64,000 bases of DNA from JBFWVR01 sp050246635 (lineage in GTDB: Bacteria; Acidobacteriota; Vicinamibacteria; Vicinamibacterales; UBA2999). The stretch lies in contig JBFWVR010000016.1 of assembly GCA_050246635.1 (NCBI GenBank), positions 1 to 64,000 on the forward strand. Direction: 5' to 3'. Below the pieces are notes generated by a model that saw only the letters and a list, made by a program, of their open reading frames with translations, did no database searches and was not told where the DNA came from. Made by a program: the position numbers and the translations under genes. This document shows, piece after piece, positions 45,043-54,112 of this stretch. Within the stretch, counting starts at the first letter, position 1; each line of letters starts with the position of its first letter.

Positions 45043-46913
45043 CCGACTGGCTCCAGCGCACCACCGATCGCCTCTACGCGCAGCGCCTCGTCCTGCTGGT
45101 GCTCACGCACGTGGTGCTGGTCGCGTTCGCGAACCAGGCGGCGTTCTGGCTGCGGTTCGACGGGGTCGTGCCGATCCCCCAGCAGCCGTACGACACGGCG
45201 CTGCTGCCGCTGCTGGTCCTCATCCGGCTGGCCGTGTTCCTCCCGATGCGGCTGCACCAGGGGGTCTGGCGGTATGCCAGCATCTGGGACCTTCGCCGCA
45301 TCGTCACGGGCGTGGCGATCAGCTCGGTGCTGTTCTGGATCTCGGTGCACCTGGTGCTCGGCATCACCGTGTACCCACGGTCGGTCTTCATCATCGACGC
45401 GCTGCTGCTCGTCGGGTTGATGAGCGCCGTGCGGCTGGCGCGGCGGCTCTACGCGTCGACGGCACCCCGCGCGGGCGATGCCCGTCGCACGCTCGTGTAC
45501 GGCGCCGGGGATGCCGGCGAGATGGTGGTCCGCGACCTGCTGCGGCGGCACGACGCCGGCGCGACGCCGGTGGGCTTCATCGATGACGACCCGGCGAAGC
45601 GGGGCCTGAAGATCCACGGCGTCACCGTGTTCGGCGGGGGCGTGGACATCCAGGCCGCCATCGAGCGGCTCCGGCCCGACGAGATCCTCATCGCCATTCC
45701 CAGCGCGGGGCCGCGCACCATGCGCCAGCTGCTCGCGCACGTCTCGAAGACGAGCCTGCCGATTCGCACGCTGCCGCGGCTGCAGGAGATCGAGTCGGGT
45801 GGCGCGAGCCTGGCGGAGGTGCGTGATCTCTCGGTCGCCGACCTGCTGAGCCGCGCGCCCGTCGGCCTCGACCCCGACCGCGTGACGGCGCTGGTCCGCG
45901 ACCGGTCGGTGCTCGTCACCGGTGCGGGCGGCTCCATCGGCGCCGAGCTGTGCCGCCAGCTCCTCCAGGCCGGCCCGGCCCGCCTCGTGCTGTTCGAGCG
46001 ATCCGAGAACGCACTGTTCGACGTCCACGCCGAGCTCGCCTCCCGCGCGCCGGGCGGCGTGCTGGTCCCGGCGCTTGGTGACGTGACCGACGTGCCGCGC
46101 CTCGAGCACGTCTTCGCCGCGGAGCGTCCGGCCGTCGTCTTCCATGCGGCCGCCCACAAGCACGTTCCCCTCATGGAGGCGAACCCGAGCGAGGCGGTGA
46201 AGAACAACGTGCGCGGCACGCGCCTCGTGGCCGACGCCGCGCTTCGTTGGGGCGCGTCGCGCGTCGTGCTGATCTCGACCGACAAGGCCGTCAACCCGTC
46301 GAGCGTGATGGGCGCGACCAAGCAGATCGCCGAGCGGATCATCCAGCGCCACGCGAGGCGGCACGGGAGCTTCTGCGCCGTGCGGTTCGGCAACGTGCTC
46401 GGCAGCAGCGGCAGCGTCGTCCCGACCTTCCTCGCCCAGATTCGCGCGGGGGGTCCGGTGACCGTGACGCATCCCGAGATGCGCCGCTACTTCATGCTCA
46501 TCCCCGAGGCCGTCCAGCTCGTGCTGCACGCGGCCGCACTGGACGAGGGCGCCGGCGCGATTTACGTCCTCGACATGGGGGACCAGATCCGGATCGTCGA
46601 CATGGCGCGCAGCCTGATCCGGCTCGCGGGCTACGTGCCCGACCAGGACGTCGACATCACGTTCACCGGCATCCGCCCGGGCGAGAAGCTCTTCGAGGAG
46701 CTCGTCGGTCCGGACGAGCTCGTCGAGCCCTCCGGCATCGACGCGATCCGCCGGATCCGCGCCGGGGCCGACGTGGCCGACGCAGCCCTGGACGAGGCCC
46801 TCGAGGCGCTCGAGGCGCACGCCGCGGCCGGGGACGATGCGGCGGTGCTGGCGGCGCTCGCCAGGCTGGTGCCGCCGCTCGCGCGATCCGCCGGACTGGC
46901 GCAGGTGGGATGA
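45039..46913 (+). CDS. WbpM/CapD-type UDP-sugar 4,6-dehydratase (membrane)
   Basis: A 624-residue protein with four N-terminal membrane helices (about 15-135), a CoA-binding-like nucleotide domain (VYGAGDAGEMVVRDLL) and a C-terminal SDR dehydratase domain starting at TGAGGSIG (Gly295 is the first Gly). The catalytic segment STDKAVNPSSVMGATK has Met where short dehydratases have Tyr, the S-M-K triad known from WbpM. It makes UDP-4-keto-6-deoxy-GlcNAc, leading to QuiNAc/Bac-type sugars. This is distinct from PseB at 22809, which has S-Y-K. ATGA junctions at both ends. Confidence 0.92.
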   Translation: MTDWLQRTTDRLYAQRLVLLVLTHVVLVAFANQAAFWLRFDGVVPIPQQPYDTALLPLLVLIRLAVFLPMRLHQGVWRYASIWDLRRIVTGVAISSVLFWISVHLVLGITVYPRSVFIIDALLLVGLMSAVRLARRLYASTAPRAGDARRTLVYGAGDAGEMVVRDLLRRHDAGATPVGFIDDDPAKRGLKIHGVTVFGGGVDIQAAIERLRPDEILIAIPSAGPRTMRQLLAHVSKTSLPIRTLPRLQEIESGGASLAEVRDLSVADLLSRAPVGLDPDRVTALVRDRSVLVTGAGGSIGAELCRQLLQAGPARLVLFERSENALFDVHAELASRAPGGVLVPALGDVTDVPRLEHVFAAERPAVVFHAAAHKHVPLMEANPSEAVKNNVRGTRLVADAALRWGASRVVLISTDKAVNPSSVMGATKQIAERIIQRHARRHGSFCAVRFGNVLGSSGSVVPTFLAQIRAGGPVTVTHPEMRRYFMLIPEAVQLVLHAAALDEGAGAIYVLDMGDQIRIVDMARSLIRLAGYVPDQDVDITFTGIRPGEKLFEELVGPDELVEPSGIDAIRRIRAGADVADAALDEALEALEAHAAAGDDAAVLAALARLVPPLARSAGLAQVG

Positions 46914-48406
46914 GGATCGCGGACCGCGCGGTGCTCGTGGGGATGGTGCTTGCCCTTGCCTGGGGCGTGCTGGCCTTCGGCGGTGTCTACCAGTGGGCAT
47001 GGACGTCGCTGCTGGCCGTGGCAGCCGCCACCGGTGTCGGCGCGCAGTTGACGAGTGGCTGGAAGGGCTGGTGGCCGGGGACCGTGCTGCTGGCACTCGC
47101 ATTCGTGGGCGCCGCCACGGTGGTCCAACTGCTGCCCCTGTCCTTCGACACGCTGGCCGCACTCAGCCCCGCGGCGCAGCGTGTGCTCGCCGTCACCGAC
47201 GTCTCGTACATCGCGGCGGGCCTCGGCGCCGCCCCGGCGGCGCATGCGATCAGCCTGTCGCCGCCCGACACGCGGATCGCGCTCGTGTTCCTCGCGGCCC
47301 TTGCCGCCTTTGGCGTCGGCGTGTCGCGGTGGCTCGACCGCGACCGCATCCGCCACCTGGCCGTGGCGATTGCCGGCCTTGGCGTGCTCGTCGCGGCGAT
47401 TGGGCTAGTGCAGCACGCGCTGTCGCCGGTGGAGATCTACGGCGTCTGGCGATCACCGCAGGGAGGCGAGCCCTTCGGCCCCTTCGTCAACCGCAACCAC
47501 TACGCCGGGTGGATGCTGATGACCATCCCGCTCGCGCTGGGCACGTCGGCCGGCCTTGCGGTCCGTGCCTCCAGCGGCGACACGCGCCGTGGGTGGCGGG
47601 TGTGGGTGACACGGTTCTCGGGCCAGGCGGGCGCCGGCGCCCTGCTGCTGCTGTTCGGCGCGTTCCTGATGCTGATCGCGCTGATGCTGACGGTCTCGCG
47701 ATCCGGGATTGCCTGCGCGGCCGCAGCCATCGTGCCGGCGGCGGTCCTGGCGGGCGGGCGGCGCCGCGCGCCGGGGGCTGGTGGCGCGTCCGCGCGTGCC
47801 GGCACCGTGGGCGTGCGCCTCGCGGCGGCCCTGTTCATCGGGCTGGCGGGTGCGGCGGCACTCTGGGCCGGCGTGGCCCCCATCGAGAATCGTTTCGCGG
47901 AGCTCGGGGGGAGCTATGTGGCGCGCGTTGCCGTCTGGGGCGATGCCTGGCGGGTGGCCACCGACTTCCCGTTGACCGGCGTGGGCATGCGCGCCTACGC
48001 CGCGGCAAGCCTCGTCTACCAGACGGCGCTGCCGGGCTTCTTCGTGCGTGCCGCGCACAACGACTGGCTCCAGCTCCTCGCCGAGGGTGGTGCGCTGGTC
48101 GGCGTTCCCGCGGCGGTGCTGCTGGCTACGCTCGTCGTGCAGGCGGCGAAGCGGTTGCGGGCCCACTGGCGTCACGGCGACATCGGGACGACCTACTGGG
48201 TCCGTGTGGGCGCGGCCACGGGCCTCGCGGCCATCCTGCTCCAGTCGTTCGTGGACTTCAGCCTGCAGATGCCGGGCAACACGCTGATGTTCGTGACGCT
48301 GTGGGCAATCGTGATCGCGCCCGCCGAGGGACGACAGGGCCTCAGGCGCGGTCGCGCGGCGGACGGCGAGCCACCTCGGCACGCTGGCCGCCCCACCACC
48401 GGCTGA
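46910..48406 (+). CDS. O-antigen ligase-family membrane protein
   Basis: A 498-residue polytopic inner-membrane protein of the Wzy/WaaL O-antigen ligase family, with about twelve hydrophobic segments. The diagnostic periplasmic region includes FGPFVNRNHYAGWMLM and, later, LTGVGMRAYAAASLVYQ and RAAHNDWLQLLAEGG (conserved His-Asn-Asp-W). This HNDWLQ form is close to exopolysaccharide polymerases. It is the last gene of the plus-strand run and overlaps the convergent nucleotidyltransferase gene by 65 bp. Confidence 0.88.
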   Translation: MRIADRAVLVGMVLALAWGVLAFGGVYQWAWTSLLAVAAATGVGAQLTSGWKGWWPGTVLLALAFVGAATVVQLLPLSFDTLAALSPAAQRVLAVTDVSYIAAGLGAAPAAHAISLSPPDTRIALVFLAALAAFGVGVSRWLDRDRIRHLAVAIAGLGVLVAAIGLVQHALSPVEIYGVWRSPQGGEPFGPFVNRNHYAGWMLMTIPLALGTSAGLAVRASSGDTRRGWRVWVTRFSGQAGAGALLLLFGAFLMLIALMLTVSRSGIACAAAAIVPAAVLAGGRRRAPGAGGASARAGTVGVRLAAALFIGLAGAAALWAGVAPIENRFAELGGSYVARVAVWGDAWRVATDFPLTGVGMRAYAAASLVYQTALPGFFVRAAHNDWLQLLAEGGALVGVPAAVLLATLVVQAAKRLRAHWRHGDIGTTYWVRVGAATGLAAILLQSFVDFSLQMPGNTLMFVTLWAIVIAPAEGRQGLRRGRAADGEPPRHAGRPTTG

Positions 48407-49529
48407 GCAGCTGGAGTGGCCGGGCGAGCACGCGCAGGGGCGAGCGCGCCGCAGCGGACGGCATCGCGTCGAGGTCGTACGGCGCCGGCACGACAAAGGT
48501 CATCCAGCAGCGGCGAAGCCGGGCCGCAGATCCGGTGTCCGTCCAAAGCAGGTAGCGGAGGCGTTCCAGCGGGAATGCCAGGATGCGAGTGGGCTCGCGG
48601 TGCAGGCGGCGAAGTATCAGGCGGTTGACGAACGCGGACCCGTGCCAGTGGAAGGCGGCGGGCACGGCCACATCGTCCCAGAGACGCGCGGCAAGCCAGA
48701 GAGCTGCGGCAACCCGTCGGCGCGCGCCCACGCGGGTGGCGTAGTGATCGACGCGGTCCCAATCCAGCGAGGGCTCCCGCAGCCTTTCGGCGATGGTGGC
48801 GATCCAGTCGAGGCGCGTCCACGCGTGTTTGGCGCCGTGTTCGCAGAGGTAGACCAGCTCCTCTTCCCGTGGCACTGCCTGGACGTCCTGTCCCATGAAA
48901 CGGCGTGTCTCGAGCACCGGCTCCAGGCTCTCGTAGTCCTGCCGGTGGCCGGTCCGATGGGCGACCAGCGAGTAGTGCACCTCGACGAGCAGGCCCCCGC
49001 GGCGAGGCGCCCTCGCCAGGAGGTGGTAGCTGTTGTCGAGCACGAGCTCGCTCGACGGGATGCGGTCCACGTCGTAGCCGCGGTCCCGAAGGAGCGCGGC
49101 GAAACGGCGGAGGTCGCCGCGGCGCACGAGCACGTCGAGGTCCCGGTACTGGCGGAGCGCCACCGAGCCGTAGAGCGACTCGGCGAGCAGCGGGCCCTTG
49201 AGCGGCACCAGCGGGATGCCCTGTGCCGCGCAGGCCGTGGCGATTGCCGCGAGCTCGGCGCACAGTTGCAGGTTGCGGCGCGCGACGCGCGCGGCGTCGT
49301 CGCGGAGTGCCGCGAGCACGCCGGGTGGCACGACGAGCGCGCCGCCGGCGGCGTGGGCGTGGAGCAGCGGGAGCAGTCCATGCGCCGACGCCAGGGTGCG
49401 CACCGTCGTCCAGTCGGCGCCTGCGGCAAGTGCGTGGTCCGCCCGCGCGCGCGCGGCCGGGTCGAGGCGGCGGGTGGCGCAGGCGAGCAGCAGCTCGACG
49501 TCGCTGGACCAGGGGCGTGCATCCGGCAC
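48342..49529 (-). CDS. Nucleotidyltransferase-family protein (PF14907-like)
   Basis: A 395-residue protein. The central motif GIPLVPLKGPLLAESLYGSV followed by LRQYRDLDVLVRRGDL is the nucleotidyltransferase signature of the PF14907 family (K-G-x-x-L, R-x-x-x-D-x-D-x-L-V metal acids). Members of this family occur in RiPP, notably lasso-peptide, clusters next to HPr-kinase-like genes, and are reported to modify phosphorylated lasso peptides; that recollection should be checked. It is near but divergent to the kinase, sulfotransferase and cyclase genes here. The GTG at 49529 starts the conserved part. Confidence 0.75.
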   Translation of the reverse strand: MPDARPWSSDVELLLACATRRLDPAARARADHALAAGADWTTVRTLASAHGLLPLLHAHAAGGALVVPPGVLAALRDDAARVARRNLQLCAELAAIATACAAQGIPLVPLKGPLLAESLYGSVALRQYRDLDVLVRRGDLRRFAALLRDRGYDVDRIPSSELVLDNSYHLLARAPRRGGLLVEVHYSLVAHRTGHRQDYESLEPVLETRRFMGQDVQAVPREEELVYLCEHGAKHAWTRLDWIATIAERLREPSLDWDRVDHYATRVGARRRVAAALWLAARLWDDVAVPAAFHWHGSAFVNRLILRRLHREPTRILAFPLERLRYLLWTDTGSAARLRRCWMTFVVPAPYDLDAMPSAAARSPLRVLARPLQLLSRWWGGQRAEVARRPPRDRA

Positions 49530-49570
49530 CCCGCGATCATAGGCCGGGTCGGGCAGGCCGCGCCGCGGGC

Positions 49571-50341
49571 TCAGGCCCAGCCGCGGAGCGTGTAGTAGGC
49601 GAGGCCGACGTACTCGTGCAGGCACGCGGCGCTGATGCGCAGGGCCGAGAGCTTCGGCTGGAAGGCCTGCCACCCGGTGGGCCAGTAGCGCGGCAGCGAC
49701 GGCGCCGGGGCCTCGACGACGTCGAGGCCGGCGAGGCGGAAGACGCGGGCGGAGCGCCGCATGTGGGTGGAGGAGGTCACGAGGGTGACGCGGGTCACGC
49801 CGCGGTCCGCGAGGATCGCGCGGACGGCGCGAGCCGACTCGTGCGTGTCGGTGGAGCGGTCCTCGAGCAGGATGCGGCCGGCGGGCACGCCGGCGGCGGC
49901 GAGGCCGGCGCGCAGGGCGGCGGGCACCACGGGCGTGCCGTGCGAGGGCCGGTCGGTGCCGCTGGCGATCACCTGGGTGGCGCCGGTGGCGCGGAAGAGG
50001 CGGGCGGCCTCGGTGATGCGGAGGGTCGACTCCTCGTCCATGATTGGCACGGGCTCACCGGCGAAGTCGTACCAGTCGCCGGCGCTGGCGAGCACGACGA
50101 TGACGGAGGGCAGGCCCGGCCGTGCGGCGAGAGGGGGCGCGTCGCCGAGGCGCTGGACGAGCCCGCCGGCGACGATGGGCAGGCTGAGGGCGAGGTAGAG
50201 GAGTGCCCACGCGGCAAGCCAGGCGCGCGCGGCGAGGCGCACGCGCGGCCCGAGACGGAGCGCGAGGGTGCCGGCCGCGAGCGCGAGGACGAGCAGTGAG
50301 AGGGAACCGGGCTCGATCAGGAGCCGGATGGCCGAGAGCAT
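49571..50341 (-). CDS. YdcF/ElyC-type DUF218 membrane-anchored protein
   Basis: A 256-residue protein with two N-terminal hydrophobic helices (LSLLVLALAAGTLALRL and AWLAAWALLYLALSLPIV) and a DUF218 domain: VIVVLASAG, MDEESTLRITEAARLF, VIASGTDRPSHG, EDRSTDTHESARAVRA, LVTSSTHMRRSARVF. Family members (SanA, ElyC) affect envelope integrity. Some relatives are linked to exopolysaccharide loci. Its start codon (CAT at 50339-50341) overlaps the start codon of the divergent kinase gene by two bases, so the two share no room for separate promoters upstream. Confidence 0.83.
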   Translation of the reverse strand: MLSAIRLLIEPGSLSLLVLALAAGTLALRLGPRVRLAARAWLAAWALLYLALSLPIVAGGLVQRLGDAPPLAARPGLPSVIVVLASAGDWYDFAGEPVPIMDEESTLRITEAARLFRATGATQVIASGTDRPSHGTPVVPAALRAGLAAAGVPAGRILLEDRSTDTHESARAVRAILADRGVTRVTLVTSSTHMRRSARVFRLAGLDVVEAPAPSLPRYWPTGWQAFQPKLSALRISAACLHEYVGLAYYTLRGWA

Positions 50342-51287
50342 GATGGACGAGGGTACACCGGGCCCGGCGCCTGCCGGAGAGGAAGCGCGCGCGCTGCCCT
50401 ATCTCTATCGCGCGTTCGGGCTGACGATCGCGTCGGAGATTGCGTTTCCCGAGCTGCTGCCGGGTGAGGGCGAGCCGGACGTGCGGGTCGTGTACGGGGC
50501 CGTGCCGGAGCACCTGGACGCGCCGGTGAAGACGGGGGTGCTGTTCGAGGCGGCGAAGGACAACTACCTGTTGAGGGTAGATGGAGTCGCGAGGTATCTT
50601 GCGCGCCACGGTCGTGAGGTGTTGGTGAACCGGGCGGAGGGTGCTCAGGATAGCGACGTCCGCGCGCTTCTCCTCGGGTCGGTCGTCACGGCGCTGCTTC
50701 ACCAGCGCAACGTGCTCGTTCTGCACGCTGGTGGGGTGGTGGGTCGAACAGGCGCGGTCCTAATCGCCGGACATTCCGGACAGGGCAAGTCGACGCTGCT
50801 GGCGGCGCTGGCCGAGCGTGGATATCCGATCGTTGCGGACGACGAAGCTGCGATTACTTTCGATTCTGCTGGCCAGCCTTTTGTGCACCCGGCCTATCCG
50901 CGGTTGAAATTGTGGGCGGACGCAGTCTCCCGCTTGGGTCGGGATCCTGCCGACATGCCTCGTGTGCGGGCGAAGGCCGGAAAGTACGCATTCTCCGTTG
51001 AGCCAGGTTTCACCCAGCACCAAGTGCCAGTGGCGCATCTGTGCGTCCTGGAGCGCGGCGACGACTCGTTCCCTCGAGTGGAACCTGTAAGCGATAGTGA
51101 CGGCTTCACCACTGTCAGGCAGCAGACTCGCAATCCGCGTGTGCTTCAGGGCCTCGGACAGCTGGCGGAGCACTTCGTGCTGGCTGCTCGCTTCGCGGCG
51201 CAGGTGCCGATTTCTCGCGTCGCTCGACCGCGAGACGGGGACACCGTTGCCGAGATCGCGACCCTGATCCAGGCGCTCCTCGCATAG
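50340..51287 (+). CDS. HPr kinase-like protein, lasso-peptide kinase candidate
   Basis: A 315-residue protein with the HprK-type kinase fold. The P-loop is GHSGQGKS (144-151), the following strand ends YPIVADDEAAI with the catalytic Asp pair, and LHAGGVVGRTGAVLIAG precedes it. It lacks the N-terminal regulatory domain of true HprK, and no HPr gene is near. In paeninodin-type lasso loci such truncated HprK homologs phosphorylate the C-terminal Ser of the precursor; the peptide encoded at 54113 ends in Ser. Two ATG codons stand in tandem (50340, 50343). The composition shifts from about 77% GC (50461-50520) to about 53% (50821-50880) within this gene. Confidence 0.75.
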   Translation: MMDEGTPGPAPAGEEARALPYLYRAFGLTIASEIAFPELLPGEGEPDVRVVYGAVPEHLDAPVKTGVLFEAAKDNYLLRVDGVARYLARHGREVLVNRAEGAQDSDVRALLLGSVVTALLHQRNVLVLHAGGVVGRTGAVLIAGHSGQGKSTLLAALAERGYPIVADDEAAITFDSAGQPFVHPAYPRLKLWADAVSRLGRDPADMPRVRAKAGKYAFSVEPGFTQHQVPVAHLCVLERGDDSFPRVEPVSDSDGFTTVRQQTRNPRVLQGLGQLAEHFVLAARFAAQVPISRVARPRDGDTVAEIATLIQALLA

Positions 51288-52142
51288 ATGGGCACTCTCG
51301 TCTGGCTGGTGTCCTATCCAAAGTCAGGGAACACGTGGTTACGGGCGTTGCTGACCAACTACACCCGAAACGCCTCGGTACCCGCGTCCATCAACGCGAT
51401 GGACCCGATCTACTCCGCTGGAGATCGGGCGTTCTTCGACGAGATGGTAGGAGTCGAGGCTTCGGACCTGACACCGGCCGAGGTTCAGCGCTATCGCGCC
51501 TCGACATTTGTTCACGCTGCAGGCGAGGTGGAAGGGACACTGTTCGTGAAGGTCCACGACGCTCGACGGTTGACGGACAGCGGCTGTCCCAATCTGGACC
51601 TGGGAGGAAGTAGCCGCGTGATCTACGTGGTCCGAAGTCCACTGGACGTTGTGGTGTCACTGGCACACCACGAGGGGACGGACGTCGAAACGGCAGTGGG
51701 CAAACTCTGTACGGGACATGTCCTGGCGAGCTCGGCTGGTCGTGGGCGAGAGCAGCTCGAGCAGCCCTTGGACTCTTGGAGCGCGCACGTACGGAGCTGG
51801 GTAGACGACCCTGGAGCCCGTGCGCATGTTGTTCGCTACGAGGACCTGGTCGCGAATCCTCACGTCGCCTTCTCCAGTATCCTGCGCTCAATCGGTTGGA
51901 GGCCGGATTCGTGGCGCCTCGCCCGTGCAATCGACCAGAGCCAGTTCGAGACGCTGCGAGCGCAGGAGCAGGCGCAGGGCTTCAGGGAGCGCCCGCGGAC
52001 CAGTACAACGTTCTTTCGCCGCGGCACACCGGGCGAATGGCGGGAGGCGCTGTCGCCGGGACAGGTGCGACGTATCGTGGCCGTGCACGGGGAAGTCATG
52101 CGACGGTTTCTCTATCTCGACGAGAACGGCGAGCCATCCTGA
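51288..52142 (+). CDS. PAPS-dependent sulfotransferase
   Basis: A 284-residue sulfotransferase. The PAPS 5'-phosphosulfate loop PKSGNTW is at residues 11-17 (in VWLVSYPKSGNTWLRALLTN) and the 3'-phosphate-binding strand is VIYVVRSPLDVVVSLAHH. The C-terminal region DSWSAHVRSWVDDP and RYEDLVANPHVAF is family-typical. The ATG directly abuts the kinase stop. It would transfer a sulfate to a hydroxyl; in this locus the peptide or a sugar are both possible acceptors. Moderate GC, as in its neighbours. Confidence 0.88.
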   Translation: MGTLVWLVSYPKSGNTWLRALLTNYTRNASVPASINAMDPIYSAGDRAFFDEMVGVEASDLTPAEVQRYRASTFVHAAGEVEGTLFVKVHDARRLTDSGCPNLDLGGSSRVIYVVRSPLDVVVSLAHHEGTDVETAVGKLCTGHVLASSAGRGREQLEQPLDSWSAHVRSWVDDPGARAHVVRYEDLVANPHVAFSSILRSIGWRPDSWRLARAIDQSQFETLRAQEQAQGFRERPRTSTTFFRRGTPGEWREALSPGQVRRIVAVHGEVMRRFLYLDENGEPS

Positions 52143-52161
52143 CCGCGGGTAGAACCCATCG

Positions 52162-54039
52162 ATGAGCGGGATCTTCGGCATTGTGCAATTTGATGGCTCA
52201 CTCGTGAGGCCGGAGGATGCATCACGGATGCGCGAATCGATGGCGCACTGGGGTAAGGACGGCGTCCGCCTTTGGAGCGGAGGGGCGGCCACTTTGGCCC
52301 AATGCGTGTTGGCAGACACACCTGAGTCCGTGCGTGAGCGGTTGCCGGCTGCGGTCGACCCCAGCGGTGAGGTCTGGTTCACCGGCCAGGGGCGCCTCGA
52401 CAACCGGGACGATCTCCTGCGGTCGCTCGGCCCGCGCGCGCGTGACGAGGTAGTCACCGACGGAGACCTCCTGCGTATGGCCTACGCACGCTGGGGACTC
52501 GACTGCGTTCAGCGCGCCCTCGGGGACTGGGCGTTTGCAGCCTGGCACGTAAGAGACCGCCGCCTCGTTCTGGCGCGGGATCACATAGGGACAACATCAC
52601 TCTATTACGTGCGTTCCCACCGATGGGCGGCGTTCGCGTCGGACCGTCGAGCGCTGCTCGTTCTCCCGCAGACCCCGCGACGACTAAACGAGTACTACCT
52701 CGCTCAGCAGCTGGTCATGTCGGTCGCGGAGGTCAGTGGCGCAGCCGAGACCGTCTGGAGAGACGTGCAGCGGCTGCCGCCAGCACACACGGCGATCATC
52801 GACGAAACCGGCGCGCGCCTGAGCCGGTATTGGCGCTTGGAAGACGCGCCGGACGTGTGCCTTCGGTCGCAGGCTGACTATGCGGAGGCCTTGGAGGACC
52901 ACCTTGCGCGCGCGGTGCGCGTGCGCCTCCGCTCCCGGCTTCCAATGGCAGCGACCCTCAGTGCCGGTCTCGACTCGGGATCGGTGTCGGTGCTCGCGGC
53001 CGATGAGTTGCGACTCAAGGGGCATTCGTTGCTCGCTCTCACATCGGTTCCGCTCCACGAGGTCGCTGTACCCGGGAAGTTGGCCGATGAGTCGGGAATC
53101 GCGGCTGTCGTTGCTGGGAGTCGCGCCAACATCCAGCATGAGCGGGTTGATGCGTCTTCCATTGGTCCGCTGGAGGGCCTTAGGCGGCACCTTGCTTACC
53201 ATGGCGAGCCGGGTCTTGCCGTTCACAACATGTATTGGCACCTCGCGGTGTTTGAAAGGGCGAGCGGGCATGTGTTGTTGACGGGAGGATTTGGCAACAG
53301 CGCCCTCTCCTGGGCGGGCTTGCCAGCACTGGCCAACATCGCCGCAGCCCTCGGTCGAGGATGGGGTAGGCAGGCGCTGGTTGCGGCGCGCGACGTCCTG
53401 CGGCCGTGGCTGGGGCCTGCGTGGAGGGTCGTTCAGGGTCGGCCGGCGGTTCCGGTGCCGGCCGTCTGGTTTCCGGAACTCCTAGCCCGAACAGACCTGC
53501 TCGACCGTATCCGCACAGACATGGCCCGCGCGGCGCGAACCCCCCGGGTACGCTCGGGCCGTGCGGTCCGACTGGCGGGCCTGCGCCCGTGGAGGTCGCC
53601 GACAGGGGAAGTCATGGCAGAACTCGCCGCGGAAGCCGGGCTGGCCATTCGTGAGCCGGCCCGCGATGTGGAGCTGCTTTCATTCCTGCATGGCATCCCA
53701 GACCGATATTGGCGTGGCCCCATGAAGCGGTGGCTGATCCGGTCCGCGATGAAGGGAAAACTCCCGGACGAGGCTCGTTTGGCAACCGTTCGAGGTTGGC
53801 AGGCCGCCGATCTCGCCAGACGACTTCAGTCCACTCCAAGAGAACTCAGCGCGTTGCTCGACGAGGTGAGGGGCTCGAGCCTGGCGCGTGCCTGGCTGAG
53901 CACGGATGCGCTTGAGCGTCTGGCGAGGCGGGTGGACTCTTCAGGTACGAGTGCAGACGACCTTGGAATACCCGCGATGATGCTTCTTCGCGGGCTGTGC
54001 GCAGGTCGGTTTCTGGCGCAAACCGAAGCTGAACTTTAG
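52162..54039 (+). CDS. Asparagine-synthetase-like protein, lasso cyclase candidate
   Basis: A 625-residue homolog of asparagine synthetase B. The N-terminal domain begins MSGIFGIVQFDG, so the glutaminase nucleophile Cys2 of true AsnB is Ser; ammonia release from glutamine is therefore unlikely. The C-terminal domain keeps the ATP-pyrophosphatase PP-loop (LSAGLDSGSVS, about 271-281) for acyl-adenylate formation. This combination is that of lasso-peptide macrolactam synthetases, which adenylate an Asp/Glu side chain so the core N-terminus closes a ring. It lies 20 bp after the sulfotransferase and 74 bp before a small peptide gene. A divergent cyclase for another substrate remains possible. Confidence 0.78.
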   Translation: MSGIFGIVQFDGSLVRPEDASRMRESMAHWGKDGVRLWSGGAATLAQCVLADTPESVRERLPAAVDPSGEVWFTGQGRLDNRDDLLRSLGPRARDEVVTDGDLLRMAYARWGLDCVQRALGDWAFAAWHVRDRRLVLARDHIGTTSLYYVRSHRWAAFASDRRALLVLPQTPRRLNEYYLAQQLVMSVAEVSGAAETVWRDVQRLPPAHTAIIDETGARLSRYWRLEDAPDVCLRSQADYAEALEDHLARAVRVRLRSRLPMAATLSAGLDSGSVSVLAADELRLKGHSLLALTSVPLHEVAVPGKLADESGIAAVVAGSRANIQHERVDASSIGPLEGLRRHLAYHGEPGLAVHNMYWHLAVFERASGHVLLTGGFGNSALSWAGLPALANIAAALGRGWGRQALVAARDVLRPWLGPAWRVVQGRPAVPVPAVWFPELLARTDLLDRIRTDMARAARTPRVRSGRAVRLAGLRPWRSPTGEVMAELAAEAGLAIREPARDVELLSFLHGIPDRYWRGPMKRWLIRSAMKGKLPDEARLATVRGWQAADLARRLQSTPRELSALLDEVRGSSLARAWLSTDALERLARRVDSSGTSADDLGIPAMMLLRGLCAGRFLAQTEAEL

Positions 54040-54100
54040 CGCAAAAGCAGCCTGCGCCAGTTGTGCTACAGTAAGGCTCCAATTGCGCCATATAGGGACA

Positions 54101-54107
54101 GGAGAGG
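54101..54107 (+). promoter_or_regulatory. Strong Shine-Dalgarno of the small peptide gene
   Basis: GGAGAGG (preceded by ACA) lies five bases before the ATG at 54113, the clearest ribosome site in the region. It fixes the start of the 53-residue peptide and argues that the ORF is translated. Confidence 0.75.
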
Positions 54108-54112
54108 ATTTA

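Noticed and set aside
54067..54092. Promoter directly before the peptide gene (TGCTACAGT extended -10)
   Set aside because: Only a weak -10-like match with no -35 at a proper distance; the peptide may be read from the upstream genes.
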